Assembly: GCA_947258785.1 (NCBI GenBank)
Contig: CAMYJT010000002.1
Span: 158,622-222,621, forward strand
Direction of reading: 5' to 3'
Source of the DNA: an uncultured Gammaproteobacteria bacterium
GTDB lineage: Bacteria; Pseudomonadota; Gammaproteobacteria; Arenicellales; JAANXG01
Length of the DNA: 64,000 nt
Shown here: positions 1-9,524 of the stretch, piece by piece
Layout of the letters: every line of letters starts with the position of its first letter
Numbering within the stretch: the stretch's first letter is position 1
The notes under the pieces: model-generated
The model's database searches: none
Seen by the model: the letters and a program-made list of their open reading frames with translations, nothing else
What the model was told of the DNA's origin: nothing
Made by a program: the position numbers and the translations under genes

Positions 1-438
1 GTCCCCCTGTTCACCGCCATGGTTTACGAAATCATCGCGCGCTATGCGTTTACCGCGCCGACCATGTGGGCCTACGACATCAGCCGCATGCTTTACGGTG
101 CCTTGTTCATGCTTGGCGCCGGCTACGCCCTCTCCAAGGGTGTGCACATCCGTGCCGATTTCGTGTATCGCAACTGGTCGGCGCGAACCCAGGGCATCGT
201 TGATGCCACACTCTACCTGGTGTTCTACTTTCCAGGGCTCATTGTCTTTCTATGGATGGCGACGGACTTCGCCTATCTGGCCTGGTTCCGGGGCGAACGC
301 GGCATGGACACCGCATGGATGCCCCACATGGGGCCGATCAAGACGGTGTTGCCCGTCGGAATCATACTCCTGCTCATTCAAGGTGTGTCCGAAACACTGA
401 AAAGCGTCTACGCCGCGACCCGAGGACGGTGGCCATGA
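1..438 (+). CDS. dctQ: TRAP transporter small permease DctQ (5' end off window)
   Basis: This is the small integral-membrane subunit of a tripartite ATP-independent periplasmic transporter, which imports organic acids or related solutes with a periplasmic binding protein and DctM. The frame is open from base 1, so the Met at 19 is probably internal and the N-terminus is missing. The visible protein is hydrophobic, with segments around the early ALFMLGAGYAL, the central LYLVFYFPGLIVFLWMA and the late VLPVGIILLLIQG, as expected for the four-helix DctQ family. Its TGA overlaps the next start codon in an ATGA, so translation with dctM is coupled. The substrate cannot be told because the DctP binding protein is outside the window. 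Confidence 0.85.
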   Translation, partial: VPLFTAMVYEIIARYAFTAPTMWAYDISRMLYGALFMLGAGYALSKGVHIRADFVYRNWSARTQGIVDATLYLVFYFPGLIVFLWMATDFAYLAWFRGERGMDTAWMPHMGPIKTVLPVGIILLLIQGVSETLKSVYAATRGRWP

Positions 439-1754
439 GCAACGAAATTCTCGGCATGTTCCTCATCGGCACCATGTTGTTCGCCATCTTCATTGGCTTT
501 CCGATCTCCTTTACGCTGATTTTTCTGGGCTTCGTGTTTGGCTACCTCGGATTCGGAAAGCTGGTGTTCTACCTGATGACCTTCCAGTTCTCCAACGTAA
601 TGCTGGAGCAGACCCTTGCCGCGGTGCCATTGTTCGTGTTCATGGGCATACTCATGGAGCAGGCGGGGCTCATGGAACGCCTGTTCCAGGCGGTGCAGCT
701 GATGCTCTCGCGTGTTCGCGGGGCGCTGTTCATAGCGGTCCTGTTCGTTTCGACGATCTTCGCGGCAGCAACCGGAATCGTCGGCGCATCCGTGACCATA
801 CTCGGCATCATGGCGGCTAAGACCATGAATCGCTCTAAATACGACGTAAGACTTGCGGCCGGCACCATTACCGCCGGAGGAACGCTCGGCATCCTGATTC
901 CGCCAAGCATTATGCTGGTGGTCATGGGCCCGATCCTGGAAGTTCCGGTCACCGACCTGTTTGCCGCCGCGGTCATCCCGGGATTCCTGCTGGCCTTCAT
1001 GTACACCGGATACGCGCTGCTTCGATGCGCGCTGAACCCCAAGCTCGGTCCGGTGCTGGCCTTGGAAGACCGCGCCGACAGCATGGCCCATATCTTCGCT
1101 GAATTTATGAAGGGACTGGTCCCGCCTGCGGCACTGGTGTTTTCCGCGCTCGGCAGCATCCTCTTCGGCCTTGCGACACCGACGGAAGGCGCCGCCATGG
1201 GCGCGTTCGGGGCGCTGTTGTTGACCCTCGCCTACCGACGCCTCACGTGGGGTGGCCTGCAGACTGCACTGGTCAAGACCCTCGAGATATCGACGCTGAT
1301 ACTGTTCCTGGTCGCGGCATCGAATTTCTTCGGCGCGGTGTTTTCGCGGCTCGGCACCCCGACCATGCTCACCGAGTACCTGCTGACCCTGGATTTGTCA
1401 CCGATGGTCATCCTAGCCATGATCATGGCGCTTATTTTTCTGTTGGGGTGGCCCCTGGAATGGGTGCCGATCGTGCTCATCATAATCCCGATCCTGCTGC
1501 CGCTCATCGACCAGCTGGGGTTCAACCTGACCTGGTTCGGGATACTGGTGGCGGTCAACTTGCAGACGGCGTGGCTGTCGCCGCCGGTGGCGTTGTCCGC
1601 CTATTTCCTCAAAGGGGTGGTCCCCGAGTGGGACCTGAGGGACATCTATGCCGGTATGATTCAGTTCATGGGCATCCAAGTTATCGGATTGTTGCTGATT
1701 ATTTTCTTTCCTCAGATAGCGCTCTGGCTGCCGAGCTTGATTTACACGAAATGA
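435..1754 (+). CDS. dctM: TRAP transporter large permease DctM
   Basis: This is the 439-residue transport subunit of the TRAP system, normally 12 or so membrane helices in the inner membrane. The ATG at 435 overlaps the stop of dctQ (ATGA) and gives the usual family length; the frame stays open further upstream, but that part only shadows dctQ. Family-typical stretches include the early IGFPISFTLIFLGF, the central GGTLGILIPPS and the late WPLEWVPIVLIIIPILLP and TAWLSPPVALSAYFLKG. Stop-to-start distance to the next intact gene is over 800 bp, so the TRAP operon ends here. Confidence 0.93.
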   Translation: MSNEILGMFLIGTMLFAIFIGFPISFTLIFLGFVFGYLGFGKLVFYLMTFQFSNVMLEQTLAAVPLFVFMGILMEQAGLMERLFQAVQLMLSRVRGALFIAVLFVSTIFAAATGIVGASVTILGIMAAKTMNRSKYDVRLAAGTITAGGTLGILIPPSIMLVVMGPILEVPVTDLFAAAVIPGFLLAFMYTGYALLRCALNPKLGPVLALEDRADSMAHIFAEFMKGLVPPAALVFSALGSILFGLATPTEGAAMGAFGALLLTLAYRRLTWGGLQTALVKTLEISTLILFLVAASNFFGAVFSRLGTPTMLTEYLLTLDLSPMVILAMIMALIFLLGWPLEWVPIVLIIIPILLPLIDQLGFNLTWFGILVAVNLQTAWLSPPVALSAYFLKGVVPEWDLRDIYAGMIQFMGIQVIGLLLIIFFPQIALWLPSLIYTK

Positions 1755-1933
1755 CATCGTTCTACCAGGCCAGCAGCGAGTTCCTAAACCATCCAATTTC
1801 TTAAAAGAGCGATCAAAACAGCCGCGAGTGACGAAGGCGCGATCCGCGAGGTGGCCGCGAACATACTTGCCGACATCGATAGCGGCGGCGAAGCAAAGCG
1901 CTCGAAACACTAGCCGGCGTGCCGCCGTCGGAG

Positions 1934-2284
1934 TTCTGCAATCTGCACGGCAAAGTCGCTCTGGTGACCCGGGCCTCGTCCGGCATCAGGCGGCAGCACG
2001 CTCTCCGCCTGGCCGGCGCCAAGGTTGTCACACTCGGTCAGCGCCTGCTCGCCGGTATTGAGCAGAACGGCGACAGCGCTGGGGCCGCATCATCAATATC
2101 GCGTCCTTGCAATCGGTCAGGGCGTTTCAAAACGGACTCGCCTACGGTGCTTCCAAGTGCGGCATAGCCCAATTGACGCGGGCGATGGCCGAGGCCTGGT
2201 CTTCGCGGGGCATCAACGGCAATGCCATAGCGCCGGGTTTATTCTGGACCGAGATGACCGCAGCGGTAGGGAAACGCGTGGTGT
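1934..2284 (+). pseudogene. Decayed short-chain dehydrogenase/reductase (SDR) gene
   Basis: Two pieces of an SDR oxidoreductase lie in different frames. The first, from about 1934, reads NLHGKVALVTRASSGIRRQ, which is the N-terminal NAD(P)-binding beta-alpha unit, with the glycine-rich TGxxxGIG motif damaged to TRASSGIR. The second, from 2083, reads [11 protein letters not shown] and then [20 protein letters not shown], containing the YxxxK catalytic pair, followed by a GNAIAPG segment and WTEMT. About 80-100 residues of the middle of the fold are absent and the frame changes between the pieces, so no functional enzyme can be made. The C-terminal part also runs out of homology after about 2280. 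Confidence 0.8.
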
Positions 2285-2569
2285 TGAATCTGCTGCTAAG
2301 CTGTCGGGTATGCGACCACAGCCAGGGGCATCACTCGAACCTGTGTGTGCACCGGGAATTGATCGGCATGCGGATACCCGGTGCCGACCCGACGCCGGGT
2401 TAACCGGCAACCCTGCTTCCCGCACCCGGCCTCAATCGGCGCCACCCGGCCGGAACGGCTGCATTGCGCAGGCCGCGCACCTGTCCGTCCCGTAGAATTT
2501 GCTGCTACGCTATGGATATATAAAGTGTTCCGCTGTATCACGGGCGGTCACAAGGTAATTTAAAGCACC
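2285..2569. other. Intergenic stretch before the GGDEF/EAL gene
   Basis: No supported gene. The sequence becomes AT-rich just before the next start (around 2511-2565, including TATGGATATATAAAG), which may hold the promoter of the downstream c-di-GMP gene, but no clear -35/-10 pair was found. Confidence 0.4.
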
Positions 2570-5083
2570 GTGAACACACCACCTCCGACGCCAACACCGT
2601 CCGGCCGTGCTGCACCGCGCTTGTACGTGCTCCGGTATTTTAGTCTTATCAGTGTGCTGCTCATGCTGCTTGGCTCGGCGGTGATCGCCATCACGCACTA
2701 TTGGACGTTGGTAGACACGCACGTTCAGCAGGCCGAGCACCAAAGCATCTTGTTTGCCCGCGCCGCCCAGTCGCTACTCTGGCAGCAGCACCAGACATTC
2801 TTTGCCGACCGCCAACAACCGCCGCCATCGACGCAGTCCCCGCAACACGCGGATCCTGATGCTCCGTCCGTCGCCGACGACGCCCAGCGTGAAGATCGAC
2901 AACAACTGGACACGCTCTTCGCACCGCTGCTGGACCATTCGAATATTATTAAATTCAAACTTTACAACCGCGACGGGCTGACTTTGTATTCCACACGGTT
3001 CGAGGAGATCGGTCAGTCGCACGCCTGGAGTCGCGGTTTTCAGGAGGCGGTGGGCGGCGTACCGTTTTCCGAATTAATTAACTGGAAGACTACCCATGAG
3101 GTCTTGTCCACCGCCTCCGAGTACGTCGAAACCTACTTCCCGGTGCTGACCGTGCCCGATAACCGGATTGTCGGGGTGTTTGAGATCTACGTCGATGTCG
3201 GCCCCGAGTTGGGCTCGATACGAATAGCCGCCGCCAAACAAGGCGGTCTTCTCGCGGGCTTATTCACGCTCCTGTTTCTGTTGATCCGTTACGCTGACAG
3301 GACGGTCCGACGACAGGAGGTCGCCCGCACACAGGAGCTGATCAAAGCCCACAGTGCCGTGAGCGACAGCGAAGCCAGGTTTCGCGGCATCGCCGAATCC
3401 GCCCATGATGCCATCGTGCTGATGGATAGTCGCGGCGTCGTTACCTACTGGAATCGCGCGTCGGAGGATATGTTCGGCTTCCAGGCCAACGAAATCATCG
3501 GCAGATCTTTGCATGAGCTGATTGTTCCAAGTCGCTACCATGAACAGGTCTCCAGAGGCCTTTCAGCATTCAAAACCACCGGTTCCGGATCCCTGGTCAA
3601 CAGGACGGTCGAATTCTATGCGCTCCGTCGCAATGGCGATGAGTTTCCGGTGGAGCTATCGATATCCGGCGTCGCCATCGGCAGTGAGTGGCAAGCGTTC
3701 GGTCAGGTGCGGGACATAACAGAACGGCGCAAAAACGAACAGCAGCTGGTCTACCTCGCCACCCACGATACCCTCACCGGCCTGCCGAACCGCAGCCTAC
3801 TCGAAGACCGCCTGGCACAGGCCATCATCCACGCCAGACGCTATGGCGGACTCATCGCCACACTGTTTCTCGACCTGGACCAGTTTAAACTGGTCAACGA
3901 CAATCTGGGCCACGATAGCGGAGACCGGCTCATCAATATCGTCGCGGAACGTTTGCACCAATCGGTGCGCGAAGGTGATACAGTGAGCCGGTTCGGCGGC
4001 GACGAGTTCGTCGTCATTCTGGCCGAACTGAAGTCCGAGAACGACGCCAAAGAAGTCGTCGAAAAGATAATACACAACCAACGCAATCCGATTAATATCG
4101 GCAACCACACTTTGAACACCACCTGCAGCATCGGCGTCAGCCTGTTCCCGAAGGACGGCTTGGACGTGGAAGCGCTGTTCAAGTGCGCCGACATCGCCAT
4201 GTACCAGGCCAAGGGTTTCGGCGGTAACCAGTGCAGATTTTACACTCCGGAAATGGTTGCCGGCCTGTCGAAGAGAATGCTGATGCGCGGGGCACTGCAT
4301 CAGGCGTTGGAACGTGGAGAACTGGTGCTGCACTACCAACCACAATTCGATCTGCTCAGCGGCGATCTGGTCTCCGCAGAGGCCTTGCTGCGCTGGCAGC
4401 GTGGCGACGGGACCCTGGTCCTCCCACAGGAATTTATTCCCCTGGCCGAGGAGACCGGCTTGATCGTACCGATTGGGGAATGGGTACTCGCTGCGGCCTG
4501 CGGTCAGGTCAAGATCTGGCACCAAGGCGAGCTGCCGGAGGCGCGCGTGGCGATCAACCTTTCGGCTCGGCAATTCGACAGCGAGGACATCGCAACGCTG
4601 GTCGAGGCGGCGCTCACCGACGTTGGGCTGGAGCCCCGTTACCTGGATATCGAGCTCACCGAGAGTCTGATCATGCAGAATCCGGAACGGGCAATCACCA
4701 CATTCAAACGTATCAAGGCCATGGGTGTCGGCGTGTCCATCGACGATTTCGGCACCGGATACTCGAGCTTGAGCTATCTGAAGCGGTTTCCCCTCGATCG
4801 GGTGAAGATCGACCGGTCCTTCGTGCGAGACCTGACAACCGACCCGGATGACGAGGTCATCGTGTTGACCATCATCGCGATGGCGCACAACCTGCGGTTT
4901 CGAGTCGTTGCCGAGGGTGTGGAAAACGAGGCCCAACTCCGTTTCCTGCGCGAACACGGCTGTGACGAGGTCCAGGGCTATGTATGTGGAAAACCGGTGC
5001 CAGCACAGCGTTTTACCGCGCTGGTGGCTGAAATTCGTCAGCATTTACAACGAATAGAGTACCAAGAGGCGTCGGCCAGCTAA
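2570..5083 (+). CDS. Membrane PAS-GGDEF-EAL c-di-GMP signalling protein
   Basis: An 837-residue bifunctional-type enzyme of cyclic di-GMP turnover. The order is: a cytoplasmic Pro-rich start, TM helix about 20-44, a periplasmic sensory region of about 180 residues, a second TM about 224-242, a PAS domain about 265-385, GGDEF about 395-560 and EAL about 575-825. The GGDEF signature is intact at residues 476-480, with an RxxD inhibitory site (REGD) five residues ahead. The EAL signature is intact at 604-606, with the downstream ELTES, DDFGTGYSSL, KIDRSF and VAEGVE motifs of active phosphodiesterases. Both activities are therefore possible; which dominates cannot be read. The start is GTG at 2570. 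A second diguanylate cyclase follows 280 bp downstream on the same strand. Confidence 0.93.
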   Translation: MNTPPPTPTPSGRAAPRLYVLRYFSLISVLLMLLGSAVIAITHYWTLVDTHVQQAEHQSILFARAAQSLLWQQHQTFFADRQQPPPSTQSPQHADPDAPSVADDAQREDRQQLDTLFAPLLDHSNIIKFKLYNRDGLTLYSTRFEEIGQSHAWSRGFQEAVGGVPFSELINWKTTHEVLSTASEYVETYFPVLTVPDNRIVGVFEIYVDVGPELGSIRIAAAKQGGLLAGLFTLLFLLIRYADRTVRRQEVARTQELIKAHSAVSDSEARFRGIAESAHDAIVLMDSRGVVTYWNRASEDMFGFQANEIIGRSLHELIVPSRYHEQVSRGLSAFKTTGSGSLVNRTVEFYALRRNGDEFPVELSISGVAIGSEWQAFGQVRDITERRKNEQQLVYLATHDTLTGLPNRSLLEDRLAQAIIHARRYGGLIATLFLDLDQFKLVNDNLGHDSGDRLINIVAERLHQSVREGDTVSRFGGDEFVVILAELKSENDAKEVVEKIIHNQRNPINIGNHTLNTTCSIGVSLFPKDGLDVEALFKCADIAMYQAKGFGGNQCRFYTPEMVAGLSKRMLMRGALHQALERGELVLHYQPQFDLLSGDLVSAEALLRWQRGDGTLVLPQEFIPLAEETGLIVPIGEWVLAAACGQVKIWHQGELPEARVAINLSARQFDSEDIATLVEAALTDVGLEPRYLDIELTESLIMQNPERAITTFKRIKAMGVGVSIDDFGTGYSSLSYLKRFPLDRVKIDRSFVRDLTTDPDDEVIVLTIIAMAHNLRFRVVAEGVENEAQLRFLREHGCDEVQGYVCGKPVPAQRFTALVAEIRQHLQRIEYQEASAS

Positions 5084-5362
5084 CGGTGTGCCGACCGGTA
5101 CGGGCTAAGTGGCCGTTGTCGACCAGATTACCGATTGTCCATGCGCTATACTTAAAGACATTAAAACACTATGACGACGATACAAAGACCCGTAGCGGCG
5201 CCACTGGCTAATCCGGACACCTCCAAATTACGATCGGGCGGGAAATCTAATGGCATTCCTAGCAATCGCCTCGCAGCCATGCCGGCGGCGTGAACGGTCT
5301 GACCCGGCGTTGCAGACAGAGCTTTACGCCGTTAACCGGCCTAGTAATCGACAGGCCCACTG

Positions 5363-6667
5363 ATGGCACCGATGTCACTGTCCATGCGCCCCCGGCTGCT
5401 GCTGGTCATCGGCGCGATGTTGTTGCCGCTGACTATTCTAGCCGTAGTGAGCTATTTTCTTTTCCAACGCATCGAGCACGTGGTCAATGAAACCGTCGAG
5501 GAGGTTCGACAGGAGTTGCTGCCGATCATGGAACTGCGGACTCTGCTGGAACGGGCCGCCATGCCGCCGAACGATTACCTGTTCCACGGCAGTACCCATG
5601 AGCAGAAAATTTTCGAGCGCCTGACTGCACAAATCAACGCGAAGTTCGACATGCTTAAAGCATCGCATTTCGGCTCGGAGGACGAGCGCTCCGCGGTGCG
5701 CGACAGCCGCCGTCACTGGCACACCGCCCACAGTCTGGGGCAGGCCTTGGTGACGCTTTCGTACCCGCTTGCCGACAAGCAGAGGGCCGCCATGCACATG
5801 GAGACGTTCGACTCCCTCATCGACCAGGCCGTTGATGATCTCAGTCGCGTATATCTGGCGGCGGCCGATGAATTGGGGCAATACACAACCCACGCGGAGG
5901 ACATCAAAAACAACGTTGGCACCACGGTGATATTGGTCCTTATGGCGACTTTCTTGCTGGCCATCATCGGTGGCATCATGCTGTCACGCACCATTCTTAT
6001 TCCTCTGAGAATCCTGGATCGGTGCGCCTCGCGGCTCGGCAGGGGCGAGTTGGACTATCGAGTTGAGCTGGCCCGGGACGACGAATTCGGCCGCCTGGGC
6101 AGGACTTTCAACGAAATGGCGGAAAAAATTGAGCGACTCGCGACCCACGACGGCCTCACCGGCCTCTATGACCGGCGCGCCTTCGGCCGTCTGCTCGATG
6201 AAGAGATCCAACGCTCGATACGCGGCGGGCGCCCGTTTTCACTGCTGATGATCGATGTGGATAATTTCAAAAACATCAACGATACGTTCGGGCACCCGAC
6301 CGGCGATGAAGTCCTGCGCACGCTGGCGACGATTCTGACCCGCGATGTGCGTACCGTGGATCGTGTCGCCCGCATCGGTGGTGAGGAGTTCGTCGTCATC
6401 ATGCCGGATACCACAGGAGCGGATGCCGCGGAGATCGCCGAACGGATTCGCCAGGTGGTGGCTGATCAAGACCTGCGCACCCCGGAAGACCGTCCGATCA
6501 AGTTTACCGTGAGCGTCGGTGTCGCCACGAACCCAAGCGACGCGGAATCCTCCGAGCCGCTGCTCGCTGCGGCGGACGAGGCGCTCTACCAGGCCAAGGC
6601 TGCAGGCCGCAACTGCGTGCGTCAAGCCACGGGCCGGCGGTCTGCCAGAATTAAACAGATCCGCTGA
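5363..6667 (+). CDS. Membrane HAMP-GGDEF diguanylate cyclase
   Basis: A 434-residue protein predicted to make c-di-GMP from two GTP. It has a TM helix at about 11-34, a periplasmic helical sensor region rich in charged residues, a second TM at about 183-209, a HAMP linker to about 257, and a C-terminal GGDEF domain. The active-site signature is the GGEEF variant at residues 339-343, which is catalytically competent in the family, and an RxxD product-inhibition site (RTVD) lies five residues ahead. There is no EAL domain. In-frame ATGs at 5363, 5372 and 5384 compete as starts and no strong ribosome site decides between them. The adjacent gene is a PAS-GGDEF-EAL protein, so the pair could form a local synthesis/degradation circuit. 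Confidence 0.92.
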   Translation: MAPMSLSMRPRLLLVIGAMLLPLTILAVVSYFLFQRIEHVVNETVEEVRQELLPIMELRTLLERAAMPPNDYLFHGSTHEQKIFERLTAQINAKFDMLKASHFGSEDERSAVRDSRRHWHTAHSLGQALVTLSYPLADKQRAAMHMETFDSLIDQAVDDLSRVYLAAADELGQYTTHAEDIKNNVGTTVILVLMATFLLAIIGGIMLSRTILIPLRILDRCASRLGRGELDYRVELARDDEFGRLGRTFNEMAEKIERLATHDGLTGLYDRRAFGRLLDEEIQRSIRGGRPFSLLMIDVDNFKNINDTFGHPTGDEVLRTLATILTRDVRTVDRVARIGGEEFVVIMPDTTGADAAEIAERIRQVVADQDLRTPEDRPIKFTVSVGVATNPSDAESSEPLLAAADEALYQAKAAGRNCVRQATGRRSARIKQIR

Positions 6668-6693
6668 ATTGCCGTCCCCCGGATCTGACCCAT

Positions 6694-7680
6694 TCAGGTG
6701 GCGGCGAGAAGGACCTTCGCCGTGGCCACAATATCGTCCGCACTCGCCCCTCTCGACAGATCGCTGATCGGCTTGGCGAAGCCTTGTAAAATCGGTCCCA
6801 CTGCTCTGGCGTTGGCCAGGTACTGAGTCAGCTTGTAGGCGATATTACCGGCGTTGAGGTCCGGGAAAATCAGCACATTGGCCTGACCGGCTACGCTGCT
6901 GTCACCCCGCCACTTCAGCTCGGCAACCGACGGCACGAGCGCGCAGTCGGCCTGAAACTCGCCGTCTATCGCCAGCTCGGGTGCCCGCGTTTGGGCAATG
7001 GACACCGCCTCCTGCACCTGTCGCACTTTGGCGTGCTGCGCGCTGCCTTGCGTGGAGAAGGACAACATGGCGACCCTGGGTGACTCGTCAAACAGGCTGC
7101 GCGCACTCGACGCCGACGCCAGGGCGATGTCCGCCAGTTGCTCCGGGCTGGGGTCTATATTGACGGCGCAGTCCGCAAAAATAAACATCGCGTTCGCGTG
7201 ACCACGAAAGCGGGGAATCACCATCAGAAAATAGCTCGACGGCGTCCGGATGCCGGGAGCAAGTCCGATGACCAGTTTGCCCGCCTCGATGACCCGGGAA
7301 GTTGGATTGGCCGCACCGGCAAGCAGCGCGTCGGCGTCGCCGATATGGGCCATCATTGCACCAAAGTACAATGGCCGGCGCATGAGCTGCCGGGCAATAC
7401 CGGGATTGGAGCTCGGCCGCTGCGCGGCGTAGGCCGTTGCATAGCGCTCGGACAGGTCAGAGGATTTGGGATCGACGATCTCGATGCCGTCGAGCCGGAC
7501 TTGGTGACGGTTGGCGGTGCCGCCGACAGCGTCCGGGGCTCCCAGCACCACCACCCGGCCGACCCGCTCATCAATGATCCGGCGCGCCGCAAGCAGCACT
7601 CGCTCGTCGTTCCCCTCCGGCATGACCACACACTGGTCGCCGCTCTCCGGGTGTTTTACGTGTAATTCCATGGGGTCCAT
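6694..7680 (-). CDS. pta: Phosphate acetyltransferase (short form)
   Basis: A 328-residue phosphate acetyl/butyryl transferase, interconverting acetyl-CoA plus phosphate with acetyl phosphate plus CoA in the cytoplasm. It consists only of the catalytic PTA_PTB domain, lacking the N-terminal DRTGG region of enterobacterial Pta. Family stretches include CAVNIDPSPEQLADIA, AMLSFSTQGSA, the ELAIDGEFQADCAL segment, and NVLIFPDLNAGNIAYKL near the C-terminus. A second Met at residue 4 is an alternative start. No acetate kinase gene lies beside it, so the partner reaction must be encoded elsewhere, or the enzyme serves another acyl-phosphate. The Met codon lies just beside an IS-derived element at 7692. 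Confidence 0.93.
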   Translation of the reverse strand: MDPMELHVKHPESGDQCVVMPEGNDERVLLAARRIIDERVGRVVVLGAPDAVGGTANRHQVRLDGIEIVDPKSSDLSERYATAYAAQRPSSNPGIARQLMRRPLYFGAMMAHIGDADALLAGAANPTSRVIEAGKLVIGLAPGIRTPSSYFLMVIPRFRGHANAMFIFADCAVNIDPSPEQLADIALASASSARSLFDESPRVAMLSFSTQGSAQHAKVRQVQEAVSIAQTRAPELAIDGEFQADCALVPSVAELKWRGDSSVAGQANVLIFPDLNAGNIAYKLTQYLANARAVGPILQGFAKPISDLSRGASADDIVATAKVLLAAT

Positions 7681-7691
7681 GGCGTGTCCAG

Positions 7692-7860
7692 CCCGCGCAA
7701 TGCACCAAGGATCCTGGCAGCTGGCGAAGAAATCGCGCGGTTAAAACGCCGCGCTGGAACGCATAATAGTGGGGTCGGAGTTAAGCATTCCGATCCCAGT
7801 TTGATTTGAATGAAGCGCAAACTCAGGAGTTCGAGATCAAGCTTGGGGCGGGATAACCCC
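7692..7860 (-). mobile_element. IS-derived short interspersed element, one end only
   Basis: Starts with CCCGCGCAATGCACCAAGG, a diverged version of the terminal repeat seen intact at 54836, followed by the shared interior (GATCCTGGCAGCTGGCGAAGA, then GCCGCGCTGGAACG, AATGAAGCGCAA, GGAGTTCGAGATC). On the minus strand the end encodes DFFASCQDPWC, matching the conserved transposase-like C-terminal peptide of the other copies. The opposite terminal repeat is not found, so this copy is truncated. From here to 8001 nothing else was recognised. Confidence 0.7.
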
Positions 7861-8001
7861 GCCACTATTCTCGGCCGCCACCGTAAAGAATGAAGCATGG
7901 TCAATTCCGGGACGATGCACTCAGCACCTCGACCGTTGACATATAAATAGGGGCGGAACGCTTTGGGGCAATATGCCGGCCAGATCGAGGCGATGAGCAA
8001 G

Positions 8002-8622
8002 TCAGTGAACCTCTTTGAGCAATCGTTCCGCCCGCTCGCCACAGATGGAAATGAGGTCGGCAGCAAACCGGCCGGGCTCGGTAAAATGTAGACAATGAAC
8101 GCCCCGCTCCCCCAGATGGTGCAGTTTCTCTTCGCGATCATCGACATAGACGCAACGACTTAAGTCGGTACCGATCTCGGCGACAGCGATGTCATACAAG
8201 ACGCCGTCGTCCTTGATGTATCCGTGCTCATCGGAAAAGATGACAACACGAAAGACCTTACCAAATCGCCGGCGCACATCGTCACTCAACTCCGGCGTGC
8301 TGTCGGATACCAAGCACAAATCGTAGCCGCCCGACAATTTCTCTATCATACGTCTCATCCTCGGCACAGGTTCATTGAAGCCCACCAATTGGCGAGCCAA
8401 TAATTGCGCATCCTGCGTGACTCCGAGTCTCTGGAACGGCGCAAAAAATTCCCGTTGCGACAACTGCCCCCGCATGTAGCTTTCGAAATGCTCTCCAGAA
8501 AACAGCGCGTTGACAGCGGCCTTATCCACGTCAAACTCTGTATGCGCCCAGGAGCTGAAGCTCTCTGATCGCTTTGCCCCGGTGATCACTCCACCGTAGT
8601 CAAAAATGATTGTGTCGATCAA
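8002..8622 (-). CDS. HAD-superfamily phosphatase, YihX/epoxide-hydrolase-N type
   Basis: A 206-residue cytoplasmic haloacid-dehalogenase-fold hydrolase. Motif I is IFDYGGVIT with the nucleophile Asp8, and the second acidic position is Gly as in YihX-like members. Motif II is the Ser of LVSDSTPE; the motif III/IV region is CVYVDDREEKL. A helical cap of subfamily I lies between motifs I and II. The family mostly dephosphorylates small sugar or nucleotide phosphates; the substrate here is not predictable. It stands alone, divergent from the uncharacterised gene at 8756. Confidence 0.85.
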   Translation of the reverse strand: MIDTIIFDYGGVITGAKRSESFSSWAHTEFDVDKAAVNALFSGEHFESYMRGQLSQREFFAPFQRLGVTQDAQLLARQLVGFNEPVPRMRRMIEKLSGGYDLCLVSDSTPELSDDVRRRFGKVFRVVIFSDEHGYIKDDGVLYDIAVAEIGTDLSRCVYVDDREEKLHHLGERGVHCLHFTEPGRFAADLISICGERAERLLKEVH

Positions 8623-8755
8623 TTAACTCTCCAAATTGCAGCACGCAAAGGTCGAACCTCGCCGTGCGGTTTACTCGGCCCTGCCGCTACCTGGGCGTTT
8701 TCCGGAAATAGTTGCTACTATTCGATTATGCATATACAGACCGCGTAACAACGCC

Positions 8756-9484
8756 ATGACGGACATATTTCCGCCGGGATTCACCGACAATCTGCCAGAA
8801 GACGCGACCTCTGGCTGCGCCGCAATCTGTGCGGCGGTAATCGATTATTCTAAACGGCGATTGGTGGAGGCTGGCAAGACCAGCCTCATCGAGGATCAGC
8901 AGAATTATGTCAACGCCCTGGCTCTGTTCGAAGCCTACACGGAGACGTATCCGTTGAATATTCAATATCACTTACCCAGTCTGCACACGAACGCCGAACA
9001 GAATTCGAAGTCCATTATAAGTTTTTTTGAAACACTGTGTGCCGCGCTCAACGAGCGTATTGTCAAATCAAACCTGTCCCGCCTGCGGGAGAACTATGTC
9101 GCCAAGTTTGGTCACACCGCATATTATGAATTCAACGACAAGGAGCGCGACCTAATCCGCACCGCATTCCACGAACTGCGGGTGCTGGTCAATGACGTGG
9201 AAACCCTGGAAGCGGCGGATAAGGTGCGCCTTATGAACCGGTTGGGCAAGATTCATGAAGAGCTGCCTCATAAACTTCCGGACTTTGACCGCATCTGGGG
9301 CCTGGTTGGGGAGGCACTACTCATCCAGGTGAGTTACGGTGGCTCCGGTGATCTCATCGTGGAGCGCCTCCGGCAAATCATCAATTCGGCGTGGGAGGCA
9401 CAGGCACGCTCGGAGTCGAAAACCACCGGAAGCCTGGACGACCTGCTCTGCAAAATATGCGGCTGCGGCGCCGCTATTCGCTAA
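8756..9484 (+). CDS. Uncharacterised protein with C-terminal Cys cluster
   Basis: A 242-residue soluble protein that I do not recognise. It is mainly helical in character, has no signal peptide or membrane segment, and ends in LLCKICGCGAAIR, where CxxCxC could bind metal. The ATG at 8756 (MTDIFPPGF) was chosen over an upstream Met at 8636 because the intervening 40 residues are of low, non-protein-like composition. Base composition is somewhat more AT-rich than the neighbours. It is divergent from the HAD gene and followed by a pseudogene remnant. Confidence 0.7.
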   Translation: MTDIFPPGFTDNLPEDATSGCAAICAAVIDYSKRRLVEAGKTSLIEDQQNYVNALALFEAYTETYPLNIQYHLPSLHTNAEQNSKSIISFFETLCAALNERIVKSNLSRLRENYVAKFGHTAYYEFNDKERDLIRTAFHELRVLVNDVETLEAADKVRLMNRLGKIHEELPHKLPDFDRIWGLVGEALLIQVSYGGSGDLIVERLRQIINSAWEAQARSESKTTGSLDDLLCKICGCGAAIR

Positions 9485-9524
9485 CCCACAACTCGCCACG
9501 AAGATTCCGGCGGACCGCGAAACA

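Noticed and set aside
3797..5044. 415-codon minus-strand frame inside the GGDEF/EAL gene
   Set aside because: It is the antisense of a fully conserved two-domain enzyme and has no protein-like features of its own.
5084..5362. Promoter for the HAMP-GGDEF gene (TATACT at 5147-5152)
   Set aside because: A fair -10 but no -35 at acceptable spacing, and it lies over 200 bases from the start codon.
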